Below are positions 39,022 through 47,896 of a stretch of DNA of 64,000 nucleotides, piece by piece. The stretch covers positions 310,001-374,000 of the forward strand of contig NZ_AQQZ01000003.1 in the NCBI RefSeq assembly GCF_001205715.1. Direction: 5' to 3'. Within the stretch, counting starts at the first letter, position 1. The number at the start of each line of letters is the position of its first letter. The position numbers and the translations under genes were made by a program. The notes beneath the pieces were generated by a model. The model saw nothing but the letters and a program-made list of their open reading frames with translations, was not told where the DNA came from and ran no database searches. Origin of the DNA: Pseudaestuariivita atlantica. GTDB taxonomy: Bacteria > Pseudomonadota > Alphaproteobacteria > Rhodobacterales > Rhodobacteraceae.

Positions 39022-39174
39022 CCCCTCTGTCCTTTTGCCTGAGATCGCTATCCCTTCGGCGACCCGCGCAGGCGCGGATACTCTCCAGAGTGTGTCGTGT
39101 CGGATCGGTCCTTGGGCCTGAGAGTTTCCGGGGCGGTTGCTCCTTCGGCAGGGCGGCTGCCCTTCTCCCGTTCC
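39022..39174 (-). ncRNA. Tandem glycine riboswitch upstream of gcvT
   Basis: Two glycine aptamers in a row on the minus strand. The first runs from the GGAACGGGAGA start (about 39174) through GCCGAAGGAGCAACC and ends near the CTCAGGCCCAAGGACCG block (about 39105). The second starts at CTCTGGAGAGT (about 39090) and ends with TCTCAGGCAAAAGGACAGAG (about 39025). Both have the conserved CTCAGGCxxAAGGAC and CCGAAGG elements. The leader then runs 83 bases to the gcvT ATG. Glycine binding is expected to turn on gcvTHP. Confidence 0.95.
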
Positions 39175-39241
39175 AACGAGTCACTGATTGCGTACAATGG
39201 TGCACCGCGTCAAGTGTTTCCCATCGGAAACACCGCGAAAT

Positions 39242-39925
39242 TCACCGACGGCAGATGCCGTCCACCCGCGCGCCGTTCCACGGCAGGATCGTGTCGACGC
39301 GCGGCAGGCGCGAGATGGGGAATTCCTGCGCGATCATCTGGTGCAGCCGCGCCGTGCGGGGCGCATCGGGGTCAAGCGCCGAACAGCAGATGTATTCCTC
39401 GACGATGGCGCCCTGCTGTTCATACCCGAAATCGAGGAAGGCGCGCGGCGTGTCGGGATCGAACAGGTAGGGATCGTCGCTGGCCCCGTGTTCCCGCGCG
39501 GCCTTGAGCGGGTGGTAGCCCGTCCGCGCGCGGTTCTGCCATTGCCAGACATGGGTCAGTTCGTGCCCCAGCAACATCGCTTCGAACAGGTGCAGTCGTT
39601 CGGGGTAGTCGGGCACGTACTCGTCCAGCCAGAAATCGCGGTTGAAATAGATCCGGTTGAACAGGACCACGGCAGCCGGGGCGCCGGTCAGGATGTCGGT
39701 CTGCGGCGGCGGGAAGATGCGTTCCTGGCAGGTGACGCGCGGCCGTTTCGGGATGCGGAACGTGTAGGCCCGCACGGGCGCGTTGTTCACAAGCCGGACG
39801 CGGCGAAGGTCGACCTGGTCACCGTGGATGGCGCGGGCGAAACGGCTTTCGGCCTCGGTCAGCGGGCGACCGCAGGAGGCGGCGACCAGCAAGAGCAGAC
39901 AGGAAAGGACCAAACGCAATGCCAT
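39242..39925 (-). CDS. HExxH-motif lipoprotein (putative zinc metallopeptidase)
   Basis: 227 residues. Hydrophobic start MALRLVLSCLLLLVAASCGR with a probable lipobox Cys18. The zinc motif HELTHVWQW lies in AMLLGHELTHVWQWQNRARTGYHPL, and EYICCSALD follows; a downstream Glu (IVEEYICC) may be the third ligand. No named peptidase family was recognised. It sits immediately downstream (52 bases) of the M56 gene on the same strand, so it may belong to the same operon. Envelope location is inferred. Confidence 0.7.
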   Translation of the reverse strand: MALRLVLSCLLLLVAASCGRPLTEAESRFARAIHGDQVDLRRVRLVNNAPVRAYTFRIPKRPRVTCQERIFPPPQTDILTGAPAAVVLFNRIYFNRDFWLDEYVPDYPERLHLFEAMLLGHELTHVWQWQNRARTGYHPLKAAREHGASDDPYLFDPDTPRAFLDFGYEQQGAIVEEYICCSALDPDAPRTARLHQMIAQEFPISRLPRVDTILPWNGARVDGICRR

Positions 39926-39977
39926 GCGCGCAGGCTATCCGCGCGCACCGGGAATGCAAATGACAAGCGCGGTGGTT

Positions 39978-41108
39978 TCAGAACCCGGCGGGCGAGGTGT
40001 TGCGGCTTTCCATGCGCTCGAGGTTCACGATGGTCGACAGCATCAGGCGGTCCTGGCTCCAGTCGCCGGGCTTTTTCAGCGTCGCGGCGCCTGCCCCGAT
40101 CACGATCGCGGTGACCACGATGGGCGCCCAGACCCAGACCAGCCCGGCGCGGTCCGCCGGGCGCACCGACATGGCGGTGATCCGATGGCGCAGGACGCGG
40201 ATGTTGCGCCGTCCGGCCAGCGCGCGGGAGATGCCGAGGAACGGCACCCGCGCCGTCATCGGGCTGATCTGGCCGCGTGCGTTCAGGCTCGCCTTGCAGA
40301 CCGACAGAAGGCAGTTGGCATAGGCACGCGGCGTGATCCGCCCGCGCCGCATCAGCGCCTGGTCGACCGACAATTCGCGCAACCGGTCAAGACCGCGCTT
40401 CCACAGCCCGAAGAACGGGTTCCAGAAGAACAGCGGGCGCAGAAGCTCAAGCGCAACCTCCCATTCCACGTCGGCCCGGCGCATGTGCTGCATTTCATGG
40501 GCCAGCGCGATCTTCATCGCGGTGCTGTCGGCGACCAGCGTCGCGGGCAGCACCACGTGCCGCCGCCGCAGGCCGCGGGTCGAGAAGGGAACGGTCGTGT
40601 CGTCGCTGATACGGATGTCGAGGCCGGGCGCGCGGCGCAGGACGAAGGCCTCCGCCACCAGCCGCCGCAGCGCGCCGATCCGCCAGACGGTGCGGGCCAG
40701 CGCCAGCGCGAAACCCGCGCCGAAGGCCGCCCAGAGCGACACCGCCAGCGGGCTTTGTGCGGCGGCCAGCTCCTGCACGATCCATGGCCGGATTTCGAGG
40801 AGGGCCTGGAACTGAACAGCCTCCATCCCGATCCGCCCGTCGAGGAATTGCGCCAGAACAAGGTCCGAGGCGGTCAGCGACTGGCCGGGCACCAGCCGCG
40901 CGCCCAGCTCGATAAAGCCGAGCGCGACCAGAGGCGAGGCCAGCGTGGCCAGCATCAAACCTTGGGTGAACTGGACCTGCGTCGCGTAGTTGTGGCGCAG
41001 TCCGCCGTGATCCAGCGCCAGCCGGGCCAGCGCCCACACCATCCACGCCACGGCCAGAAGGATGTTGGCGTCGATGTAGAGGTCGATGAGAAACTTAGTC
41101 GTCTGCAT
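39978..41108 (-). CDS. M56-family membrane metallopeptidase (BlaR1/MecR1-like, no sensor domain)
   Basis: 376 residues. Several N-terminal membrane helices, then the peptidase motif LAHEMQHMRRADVEWE (HExxH with Glu), and a late hydrophobic segment (WVWAPIVVTAIVIGAGAATL). The C-terminus ends soon after this helix: there is no penicillin-binding or other recognisable sensor domain. Overlaps the 3' end of the BlaI-type gene by 14 bases, so translation is coupled. By analogy it would cleave the repressor after an envelope signal. Confidence 0.85.
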   Translation of the reverse strand: MQTTKFLIDLYIDANILLAVAWMVWALARLALDHGGLRHNYATQVQFTQGLMLATLASPLVALGFIELGARLVPGQSLTASDLVLAQFLDGRIGMEAVQFQALLEIRPWIVQELAAAQSPLAVSLWAAFGAGFALALARTVWRIGALRRLVAEAFVLRRAPGLDIRISDDTTVPFSTRGLRRRHVVLPATLVADSTAMKIALAHEMQHMRRADVEWEVALELLRPLFFWNPFFGLWKRGLDRLRELSVDQALMRRGRITPRAYANCLLSVCKASLNARGQISPMTARVPFLGISRALAGRRNIRVLRHRITAMSVRPADRAGLVWVWAPIVVTAIVIGAGAATLKKPGDWSQDRLMLSTIVNLERMESRNTSPAGF

Positions 41109-41490
41109 CTCCCAGTCTCCTGTCCAAGAGCGCTCGAATTTCCTCCAGGCTTTCCTGGCTCAGACCTGCGTCATCCACCAGGCGTGCCACCAGCGTGGCG
41201 GGCGTGTTGTCGAACAGTTTTGCCGAAAGGTTCTGGAGCGACCGGGTCTGGTACGCATCTTTGGACAGGGCCGGCGCATAGATCAGCTGCTTGCCCTCTT
41301 TGGTGCTGGTGACAAATCCCTTGTCATCCAGGATACGCATGATCGTCGCGGCCGACGTGTAGGCCAGGTTCCGATCCGGCGCGATGCGCGCCAGGATATC
41401 CCGCACGCCTCCCCCCCCGAGCGACCACAGCGCCGTCATGAACTCCAGTTCGACATCCGTCAGCAGGTCGTTTTGTTTTTTGCGTCGCAT
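41095..41490 (-). CDS. BlaI/MecI/CopY-family transcriptional repressor
   Basis: 131-residue winged-helix repressor. Core LTDVELEFMTALWSLGGGGVRDILARI... LAYTSAATIMRILDDKGFVTSTKEGKQLIYAPALSKD is typical of the family, with the dimerisation helices at the C-terminus. The cleavage site of BlaI/MecI (an Asn-Phe) cannot be identified with certainty. No clear TACAxxTGTA operator was seen in the 90 bases upstream. Partner of the M56 gene. Confidence 0.88.
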   Translation of the reverse strand: MRRKKQNDLLTDVELEFMTALWSLGGGGVRDILARIAPDRNLAYTSAATIMRILDDKGFVTSTKEGKQLIYAPALSKDAYQTRSLQNLSAKLFDNTPATLVARLVDDAGLSQESLEEIRALLDRRLGDADD

Positions 41491-41584
41491 CGGGTGTCGG
41501 TCTGGTTGTCTGCGCTTGGTCTACGAAAGGTTTAGAAGGTCGCGGGCGGTTTGGCGAGTGTTTTGTGGCGAATGGTGCGTGGCG

Positions 41585-41980
41585 TCAGACCTTCCAGAAG
41601 CAGAACACGCCCCACGCGACGGCGATGCCCACGGGCCACCAGAGCGGCATCCCGATCAGCGCCATCCACACGATGAAGATCCACGCCGCGCCGAGAAGCG
41701 AGATGAAGAGCCGGTCGCCGCGCGTCGTGACAAGGCCCAGCGCGCCTCGCCGTTCGTCCCCGCCGGGGCGCATCACTTCCAGCACGGTCAGGATCGCCAT
41801 GGCCCCGAAGATCGCGCAGAACAGCGCGAAGGTGGCGGGCGTCCACGCCATCCAGAAATCGGGCCACAGCGGATCGGTCCACGAAAACCCTTTCTCCTCG
41901 ACCGGTTTCGACACGTTGCCCCAGCCTTGCGCGGACGCACCGGCGGGAAGAAGCAGGAAGAGCGGCAGGACGCGGTTCAT
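41585..41980 (-). CDS. glpU: DUF2160 membrane protein (GlpU-like)
   Basis: 131 residues with a signal-like start (MNRVLPLFLLLPAGASA), then WTDPLWPDFWMAWTPATFALFCAIFGAMAILTVLEV and two more hydrophobic segments ending in VAWGVFCFWKV. DUF2160 proteins are regularly encoded with the glycerol ABC transporter GlpSTPQV and are called GlpU there. Start overlaps the glpQ stop (TGATG). Exact role unknown. Confidence 0.82.
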   Translation of the reverse strand: MNRVLPLFLLLPAGASAQGWGNVSKPVEEKGFSWTDPLWPDFWMAWTPATFALFCAIFGAMAILTVLEVMRPGGDERRGALGLVTTRGDRLFISLLGAAWIFIVWMALIGMPLWWPVGIAVAWGVFCFWKV

Positions 41981-42777
41981 CAGACCCTCCCCAGGGCAAA
42001 GCCCTTGGCGATGTAGTTGCGCACGAAATAGATCACGATGGCACCGGGAATGATCGTCAGCGTGCCCGCCGCCGCCAGCAGCCCCAGTTCGTACCCTGCC
42101 GAGGACGCGGTGCGCGTCATGGTGGCGGCGATGGGCTTGGCCTCCACCGCGGTGAGCGTCTTCGCCAGCAGCAACTCCACCCAACTGAACATGAAGCAGA
42201 AGAACGCCGCCACGCCCACGCCCGACGCGATGTTGGGCAGGAAGATCTTGCCGAAGAAATGCGGGAACGAATAGCCGTCGACATAGGCCGTCTCGTCCAG
42301 TTCCTTGGGCACGCCCCGCATGAACCCTTCCAGGATCCAGACCGCTAGCGGCACATTGAACAGCGTATGCGCCAGCGCCACGGCAAGGTGCGTGTCGAAC
42401 AGGCCCACCGCCGAATACAGCTGGAAGAACGGCAGCGCGAACACCGCCGCGGGCGCCATCCGGTTCGTCAGGAGCCAGAAGAACAGCTGCTTGTCGCCAA
42501 GGAAGCGGTAGCGCGAAAAGGCATAGGCCGCAGGCAGCGCCACGAGGATCGAGATGATCGTGTTCAGCGACACGTAGATGATCGAGTTGATGTAGCCCCA
42601 ATACCACGTCGGATCGGTGAAGATCTTCACGTAGTTGTCCATCGTGAAATCCTGCGGGAACAGGGTGAACCCCGCGAGGATCTCGTTCGTGGTCTTCACG
42701 CTCATCGCGATCAGCCAGTAGATCGGCAACATCAGGAACAGGATGTAGACGATGGGGATCAGGTGCTTGGCCCTCAT
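41980..42777 (-). CDS. glpQ: Glycerol ABC transporter permease GlpQ
   Basis: 265 residues, six hydrophobic segments, MalG type. The EAA loop is ELDETAYVDGYSFPHFFGKIFLP in the cytoplasmic face, contacting the ATPase. Starts ATGA with glpP. One of two non-identical permeases in the operon. The operon has no SBP duplication, so one importer is encoded. Confidence 0.87.
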   Translation of the reverse strand: MRAKHLIPIVYILFLMLPIYWLIAMSVKTTNEILAGFTLFPQDFTMDNYVKIFTDPTWYWGYINSIIYVSLNTIISILVALPAAYAFSRYRFLGDKQLFFWLLTNRMAPAAVFALPFFQLYSAVGLFDTHLAVALAHTLFNVPLAVWILEGFMRGVPKELDETAYVDGYSFPHFFGKIFLPNIASGVGVAAFFCFMFSWVELLLAKTLTAVEAKPIAATMTRTASSAGYELGLLAAAGTLTIIPGAIVIYFVRNYIAKGFALGRV

Positions 42778-43637
42778 TTGGCGTCATCCTTCGTCATCAG
42801 CGAGTAGAAGACCCAGCTGACCAGCAGCGTGATCGCGAAGTAGATCAGGCTCATCGCCGCAGCCGGGCCAAGGTCAAACTGCCCCAGTGCGATCTTCACG
42901 AGGTCGATCGACAGAAGCGTGGTCGAGTTGCCGGGGCCCCCGCCCGTCAGGACGAAGGGTTCGGTGTAGATGTTGAACGAGTCCATGAACCGCAGAAGGA
43001 TCGCGATGGTCAGGACCGATTTCATCTTGGGCAACTCGATGTAGCGGAAGACCGACCAGCGCGACGCCCCGTCGATCCGCGCCGCCTGGTAGTACGCGTC
43101 CGAGATCGACACGAGCCCCGCATAGCTGAGCAGCACGACCAGCGAGGTCCAGTGCCAGACATCCATCACGATGATGGTGATCCACGCCGCCAGCGGGTTC
43201 TGCGTCATGTCATAGGGCACGCCGAGCACGTCGTTGAGGAAATAGCCCAGCATCCCGATCTTCGGCAGGGCAAAGATGTTCCACATCGCGCCCACGACGT
43301 TCCACGGGATCAGCATCGGCAGCGCCATCAGGACAAGGCAGACGGGCACCCAGATGCCCTTGCGCGGCATCGACAGCGCGATCAGGATGCCCAGCGGCAC
43401 CTCGATGGCGAGGATGATGCCGGTGAACAGGAACTGCCGTCCAAGGGCGGCATAGAAGCGTTCGGAATTCAGCAATTGCTGGAACCAGTCGAGCCCCTGC
43501 CAGAAAAAGAGGTTGTCGCCGAACGTCTCCTGCACCGAGTAGTTCACGACCGTCATGATCGGCACCAGCGCGTTGAACGCGACCAGCAGCAGGACCGGCA
43601 GGACAAAGAACCATGCCTTCTGGTTTTCGGTTTTCAT
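42774..43637 (-). CDS. glpP: Glycerol ABC transporter permease GlpP
   Basis: 287 residues, MalF type permease with six membrane segments. EAA-like loop at YYQAARIDGASRWSVFRYIELPKMK. An in-frame ATG upstream would extend it by 8 residues into glpT; the ATG that overlaps the glpT stop (ATGA) is preferred. The neighbouring order glpV-S-T-P-Q-U supports glycerol as the substrate by analogy to Rhizobium-type operons. Confidence 0.87.
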   Translation of the reverse strand: MKTENQKAWFFVLPVLLLVAFNALVPIMTVVNYSVQETFGDNLFFWQGLDWFQQLLNSERFYAALGRQFLFTGIILAIEVPLGILIALSMPRKGIWVPVCLVLMALPMLIPWNVVGAMWNIFALPKIGMLGYFLNDVLGVPYDMTQNPLAAWITIIVMDVWHWTSLVVLLSYAGLVSISDAYYQAARIDGASRWSVFRYIELPKMKSVLTIAILLRFMDSFNIYTEPFVLTGGGPGNSTTLLSIDLVKIALGQFDLGPAAAMSLIYFAITLLVSWVFYSLMTKDDAK

Positions 43638-44704
43638 GCCGCGTCCTCCGTCACGTTCCATCCGTCGCGGTAGGCACGGGTGCGGTCGGGCCGGAAGCTG
43701 AGCCGCACGTCGGTCCCCGCGGGCGGGGGCGTGCCTTCGACCTTGGCCTTTACGGTCAGGTCGCCCAGCCGCGCCTCGACAATCGCGTGGCGGCCCACGT
43801 CGGACACGCGCGCCACGGTGGCGGGCAGGCCGGTGTCGCCCAGTTCCACGAATTCGGGGCGCACGCCGATCTCCACCGCGCCGTCACCCGCCACGCGGCC
43901 TGCCATCGGCACGGCCACGTCGCCCAGCATCACTTGGCCCGCATCGACGCGCCCCGGCAGGATGTTCATCCCCGGCGAGCCGATGAAATGGCCGACGAAG
44001 GTATGCGCGGGGCGTTCGAACAATTCGACGGGCGTGCCGATCTGCACCACCTCGCCCTCCTGCATGACCACGACCTTGTCGGCGAATGTCAGCGCCTCGG
44101 TCTGGTCGTGGGTGACGTAGATCATGGTGGCGCGGACGCGCTGGTGCAGTTCCTTCAGCTTGGAGCGCAGTTTCCATTTCAGGTGCGGGTCGATCACCGT
44201 CAGCGGCTCGTCGAACATCACCACGTTCACGTCGTCGCGCACCAGCCCGCGGCCCATCGAGATCTTCTGCTTGTTGTCAGGCGACAGGTGCGCGGCGCGG
44301 GTGTCGAGCATGTCCTCGACCTCCAGCATCGCCGCGATCTCGGCCACGCGCTCGGCGATGCGGGCCGGGGCCACGCCCCGGTTCTTGAGCGGGAAGGCAA
44401 GGTTCTGGCGCACGGTCATCGTGTCGTAGATCACCGGGAACTGGAACACCTGCGCGATGTTGCGCTTGTCGGGCGGCAGGCCGGTCACGTCCTGCCCGTC
44501 GAACAGGATGCGCCCCTCGGACGGGGCCAGAAGGCCCGAGACGATGTTCAGAAGCGTCGATTTCCCGCAGCCGGACGGGCCCAGCAACGCGTAGGCGCCG
44601 CCGTCCTCCCACGTGACATCGACCTCTTTCAAGGCGTAGTCGTCGGGGCCCTGCGGGTTGGGCATGTAGGAATGCCGCAGATGTTCCAGCCTGATTTCAG
44701 CCAT
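43634..44704 (-). CDS. glpT: Glycerol ABC transporter ATPase GlpT (degenerate signature)
   Basis: 356 residues, MalK-type ATPase. Walker A LGPSGCGKST; Walker B VVMFDEPLTVIDPHL; H-loop VTHDQTE; C-terminal TOBE/regulatory domain. The ABC signature is not LSGGQ: the segment reads HLSPDNKQKISMGRGLV, as is usual for this GlpT/S pair. It forms a heterodimer with the other ATPase; the intact signature of that subunit faces the other Walker A. Starts directly after the glpS stop. Confidence 0.88.
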   Translation of the reverse strand: MAEIRLEHLRHSYMPNPQGPDDYALKEVDVTWEDGGAYALLGPSGCGKSTLLNIVSGLLAPSEGRILFDGQDVTGLPPDKRNIAQVFQFPVIYDTMTVRQNLAFPLKNRGVAPARIAERVAEIAAMLEVEDMLDTRAAHLSPDNKQKISMGRGLVRDDVNVVMFDEPLTVIDPHLKWKLRSKLKELHQRVRATMIYVTHDQTEALTFADKVVVMQEGEVVQIGTPVELFERPAHTFVGHFIGSPGMNILPGRVDAGQVMLGDVAVPMAGRVAGDGAVEIGVRPEFVELGDTGLPATVARVSDVGRHAIVEARLGDLTVKAKVEGTPPPAGTDVRLSFRPDRTRAYRDGWNVTEDAA

Positions 44705-45763
44705 TTACGCCACCATCTGCCCGTCGGGCGCAAAGAAATAGCAATGGGTCGGGTCCATGTAGAAGCGGTGCGCCTCTCCGACCTTGTAGGGATGCACACC
44801 GGGGGCCAGCGACACCCAGTCGCCCGTGGCCATCCGGAAATGCGCGCTTGTCTCGGAGCCTGAAAGCTCGGTCACGATCACCTCGCCCTCCAGCGGGACG
44901 GTCGCGCCTTCCTCGGCCACCGGCAGGACGTGATGCGGGCGGATCGCGACGCTGTAGGGGCCATCGGCCAGCCCCGCCGCCGCTCCGGTCAGCGTCCAAG
45001 TGGCCGCGCCCATGCGCACCGTGTCACCGGCCTTGACCACGTCGCCCACGTTGATCGGGGGATCGGAAAAGACCTGCGCCGCGCTCAGCGTGGCGGGCTG
45101 GCGGTAGATGTCGGCGGTGGGGCCGAACTGCACGACCTGTCCGTCCTGCATCAGCGCGGTCTCGCCGCCCAGCAGCAGCGCCTCTTCGGGTTCGGACGTG
45201 GCATAGACCACGACCGCACCACGGCCCTTGAACAATTCGGGAAGCTGTTCGCGCAATTCCTCGCGCAGCTTGTAATCGAGGTTCGCCAGCGGCTCGTCCA
45301 GAAGCACGGCGCGGCTGTCCTTGGCGATGGCGCGCGCCAGCGCCGTGCGCTGCTGCTGCCCGCCCGACAATTCCGACGGGCGGCGGCCCAGCATGGGGCG
45401 CAGTTGCAGGATGTCGGCGGCTTCCTCGACCCGGCCCTGGATCTCGCTTTCGGGCATGCCCGCGACGCGCAGGGGGGAGGCGATGTTTTCGAACACCGAC
45501 ATGTGCGGATAATTCACGAAGAATTGGTGGACGAGGCTGATCCGGCGTTTCTGCGTGCCCAGCCGCGTGACGTCCTCGCCATCGAACCGGATGGTGCCGC
45601 CGGCCAGCGGGTCGAGCCCCGCGATCAGCTTGATGAGGGAGGTCTTGCCCGCCCCCGTCTCGCCCAGCAGGACGTTGAAATGCCCTGCCTTCAGGGTCAG
45701 CGTCGTGGGCTTGATGTGGGTGAATTGCCCCACCCGCTTGGTGATGTTCTGAAGTTCGATCAT
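44705..45763 (-). CDS. glpS: Glycerol ABC transporter ATPase GlpS
   Basis: 352 residues. Walker A LLGETGAGKTS, signature LSGGQQQR, Walker B AVLLDEPLANLD, while the H-loop region reads VVYATSEPEEAL, with Ser where His is usual. So the two ATPases are complementary: one has a normal signature but altered H-loop, the other the reverse. C-terminal TOBE-like domain. ATG at 45763; 88 bases, with a hairpin, separate it from glpV. Confidence 0.88.
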   Translation of the reverse strand: MIELQNITKRVGQFTHIKPTTLTLKAGHFNVLLGETGAGKTSLIKLIAGLDPLAGGTIRFDGEDVTRLGTQKRRISLVHQFFVNYPHMSVFENIASPLRVAGMPESEIQGRVEEAADILQLRPMLGRRPSELSGGQQQRTALARAIAKDSRAVLLDEPLANLDYKLREELREQLPELFKGRGAVVVYATSEPEEALLLGGETALMQDGQVVQFGPTADIYRQPATLSAAQVFSDPPINVGDVVKAGDTVRMGAATWTLTGAAAGLADGPYSVAIRPHHVLPVAEEGATVPLEGEVIVTELSGSETSAHFRMATGDWVSLAPGVHPYKVGEAHRFYMDPTHCYFFAPDGQMVA

Positions 45764-45780
45764 CGGGAGGCCTGTCAAAC

Positions 45781-45807
45781 GTAGGGTGGGCACGACACCC
45801 ACCCTAC
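45781..45807. terminator. GTAGGGTGGG inverted repeat between glpV and glpS
   Basis: GTAGGGTGGG (45781-45790) pairs with CCCACCCTAC (45798-45807), loop of 7. Sits inside the operon, so it may act as a partial terminator or stabilise the upstream binding-protein mRNA, raising its level over the ATPases and permeases. Confidence 0.7.
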
Positions 45808-45851
45808 AACCGTGATCGGGGGCGACCGGACGGGCCGCCCCCAAGGGAGAT

Positions 45852-47588
45852 TTACTGCGACTGCCAGCGGGCCACGAGCTCGTCATAGTTGACGGTCTCG
45901 CCCTGCGGCTTCTCGTTGTCGAGCGGCGGCTTGGCACCACCGTTGGCGTACCAGTATTCGGCGTCGCGCTCTTCGTTCAGACGCGGGCCACAGCCACCAT
46001 AGACGTTCTGTGCCTCGTCCGCGCGCTGCATCCGGGCCATGGTGATGTCCATCTCCTCGGCCAGCCGGTCCATCGCTTCCTGCGGCGTGAAGGCGCCGGA
46101 GTTCACGTCACCGATCTGCTGCCACCAGATTTGCGCCAGCTTGGGATAGTCCGGCACGTTGATGCCAGTGGGCGACCATGCCACCCGGTCAGGCGAGCGG
46201 TAGAACTCGACCAGACCACCCAGTTTGGGCGCGCGTTCGGTGAACGACTCGTGGTTCACGGACGAGTCGCGGATGAAGGTCAGACCCACGTGGGACTTCT
46301 TCACATCGACCGTCTTGGACGTCACGAACTGGGCATAAAGCCATGCGGCCTGCGCCCGATCCGACGGTGTGGACTTCAGGAAGGTCCACGATCCCACGTC
46401 CTGGTAGCCCACCTTCTGGCCTTTTTCCCAGTAGGGGCCGTGCGGCGACGGGGCCATCCGCCACAGCGGGTTGCCATCGTCATCGACGGTGTTGTTGCCT
46501 TCGGATTTCGGCTTCACCATGTCGGCGGTAAAGGCGGTGTACCAGAAGATCTGCTGGGCCACGTTGCCTTGCGCCAGTGCGGGCAGCGACTGGTAGAAGT
46601 CATAGGACGCCGCACCCGGAGGCGCGTAGTTCCGCAGCCATTCGTCCCACTTGCGGATCGCGTAGACCGCCGCGGGGCCGTTCGCCGCACCGCCGCGCGA
46701 GACGCTTGCGCCCGCAGGGTTGCACGAACCGGCTTCCATACGGATGCCCCATTCGTCGATCGGCACGCCGTTCGGCTCACCTTTCGACCCGGCACCGGCC
46801 ATCGACAGCCATGCGTCGGTCATGCGCCAGCCAAGGTCGGGCGCGCGCTTGCCGTAATCCATGTGGCCATAGATCGCGACACCGTCGATTTCCTTCACGT
46901 CTTTCGAGAAGAATTCGGCGATGTCCTCGTAGGCCGACCAGTTGACCGGAACGCCCAGGTCATAGCCGTACTTTTCCTTGAAGGCCGCTTGCAGGTCTTC
47001 GCGGTCGAACCAGTCCTTGCGGAACCAGTAGAGGTTCGCGAACTGCTGGTCGGGCAGCTGGTAGAGATTGCCGTCCGGGCCGGTCGTGAACTGGAGGCCC
47101 ATGAAGTCATCCAGATCCAGCGTCGGCGAGGTCGTCGCCGCCCAGTCACCCGCCATCTGTTCGGTCAGGTTGTAGGCCAGTTGCAGGCGCGAGTGCGTGC
47201 CGATCAGGTCGCTGTCGTTGACATAGCCGTCATACAGGTTCCGGCCCGTCTGCATCTGCGTCTGGACGGCCTGCACCACCTCACCCTCGCCGAGGATCTG
47301 GTGGTTGACCTTGATGCCGGTGATTTCCTCGAACGCCTTGGTCAGCACGTCCGACTCGTACCCGTGCGTCGGGATGCCTTCGCTGAGGACGTTGACTTCC
47401 ATCCCCGCGTAAGGCTTGGCCGCGTCGATGAACCACTTCATCTCGGCCATTTGTTCGTCTTTCGAAAGGGTCGAAGGCTGGAATTCGCTGTCGATCCATT
47501 TCTGCGCTGCCGCTTCATCAGCGAACACGCTTGTACCCCCTGCCGCAACGGCCGACGCCGTCAGGGCAAGGACAAGATACTTCCGCAT
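45852..47588 (-). CDS. glpV: Glycerol ABC transporter substrate-binding protein GlpV
   Basis: 578 residues with a signal peptide MRKYLVLALTASAVAAGGTSVFA. A long periplasmic binding-protein fold (family 1, maltose type) with features such as EITGIKVNHQILGEGEVVQAVQTQM and WYTAFTADMVKP. It is longer than most sugar SBPs, as is usual for GlpV. A strong ribosome site GGGAGGAGAAAG precedes the ATG. First gene of the operon, separated from glpS by a hairpin. Confidence 0.87.
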   Translation of the reverse strand: MRKYLVLALTASAVAAGGTSVFADEAAAQKWIDSEFQPSTLSKDEQMAEMKWFIDAAKPYAGMEVNVLSEGIPTHGYESDVLTKAFEEITGIKVNHQILGEGEVVQAVQTQMQTGRNLYDGYVNDSDLIGTHSRLQLAYNLTEQMAGDWAATTSPTLDLDDFMGLQFTTGPDGNLYQLPDQQFANLYWFRKDWFDREDLQAAFKEKYGYDLGVPVNWSAYEDIAEFFSKDVKEIDGVAIYGHMDYGKRAPDLGWRMTDAWLSMAGAGSKGEPNGVPIDEWGIRMEAGSCNPAGASVSRGGAANGPAAVYAIRKWDEWLRNYAPPGAASYDFYQSLPALAQGNVAQQIFWYTAFTADMVKPKSEGNNTVDDDGNPLWRMAPSPHGPYWEKGQKVGYQDVGSWTFLKSTPSDRAQAAWLYAQFVTSKTVDVKKSHVGLTFIRDSSVNHESFTERAPKLGGLVEFYRSPDRVAWSPTGINVPDYPKLAQIWWQQIGDVNSGAFTPQEAMDRLAEEMDITMARMQRADEAQNVYGGCGPRLNEERDAEYWYANGGAKPPLDNEKPQGETVNYDELVARWQSQ

Positions 47589-47896
47589 CTTTCTCCTCCC
47601 ATGATTGTGCAAACCGGTTGGAGCCGGTCACGAAACAGTGAAGCGGATCGGCGGAAAACTGTCAAACTAATTTTTTAGTAGAGGTGTAAATGACCAAACG
47701 GCAATCGTGTAGACGATTGTTTTGTATCACTTATTTTCACGGCATTGTGGAACAGCAGTCCGATTTGGGGTCCACAGGCCACCGCCCGCAAAGGAAAAAG
47801 GCCGGTCGTCCCGGCCTTTTCACGTCGGTCAACACGCAAGGCGTGGGCCGGTCGGATTTGGCAATCCCTCACCCACACTCCCGCCAAAGTTGCGCC
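47589..47896. other. Intergenic region with glpV promoter and znuA terminator
   Basis: On the minus strand TTGACA (47665-47660) and, 17 bases on, TTCACT (47642-47637) form a plausible but weak glpV promoter. The znuA terminator is at 47796-47820. No gene is supported in the rest. Confidence 0.5.
47796..47820. terminator. Rho-independent terminator of znuA
   Basis: AAAAGGCCGG (47796-47805) pairs with CCGGCCTTTT (47811-47820) with a TCGTC loop and T/A runs on both sides, so it can work in both directions. Confidence 0.88.

Noticed and set aside
41491-41584. BlaI-type operator TACAxxTGTA upstream of the repressor gene
   Set aside because: No convincing match was found by eye in this spacer.
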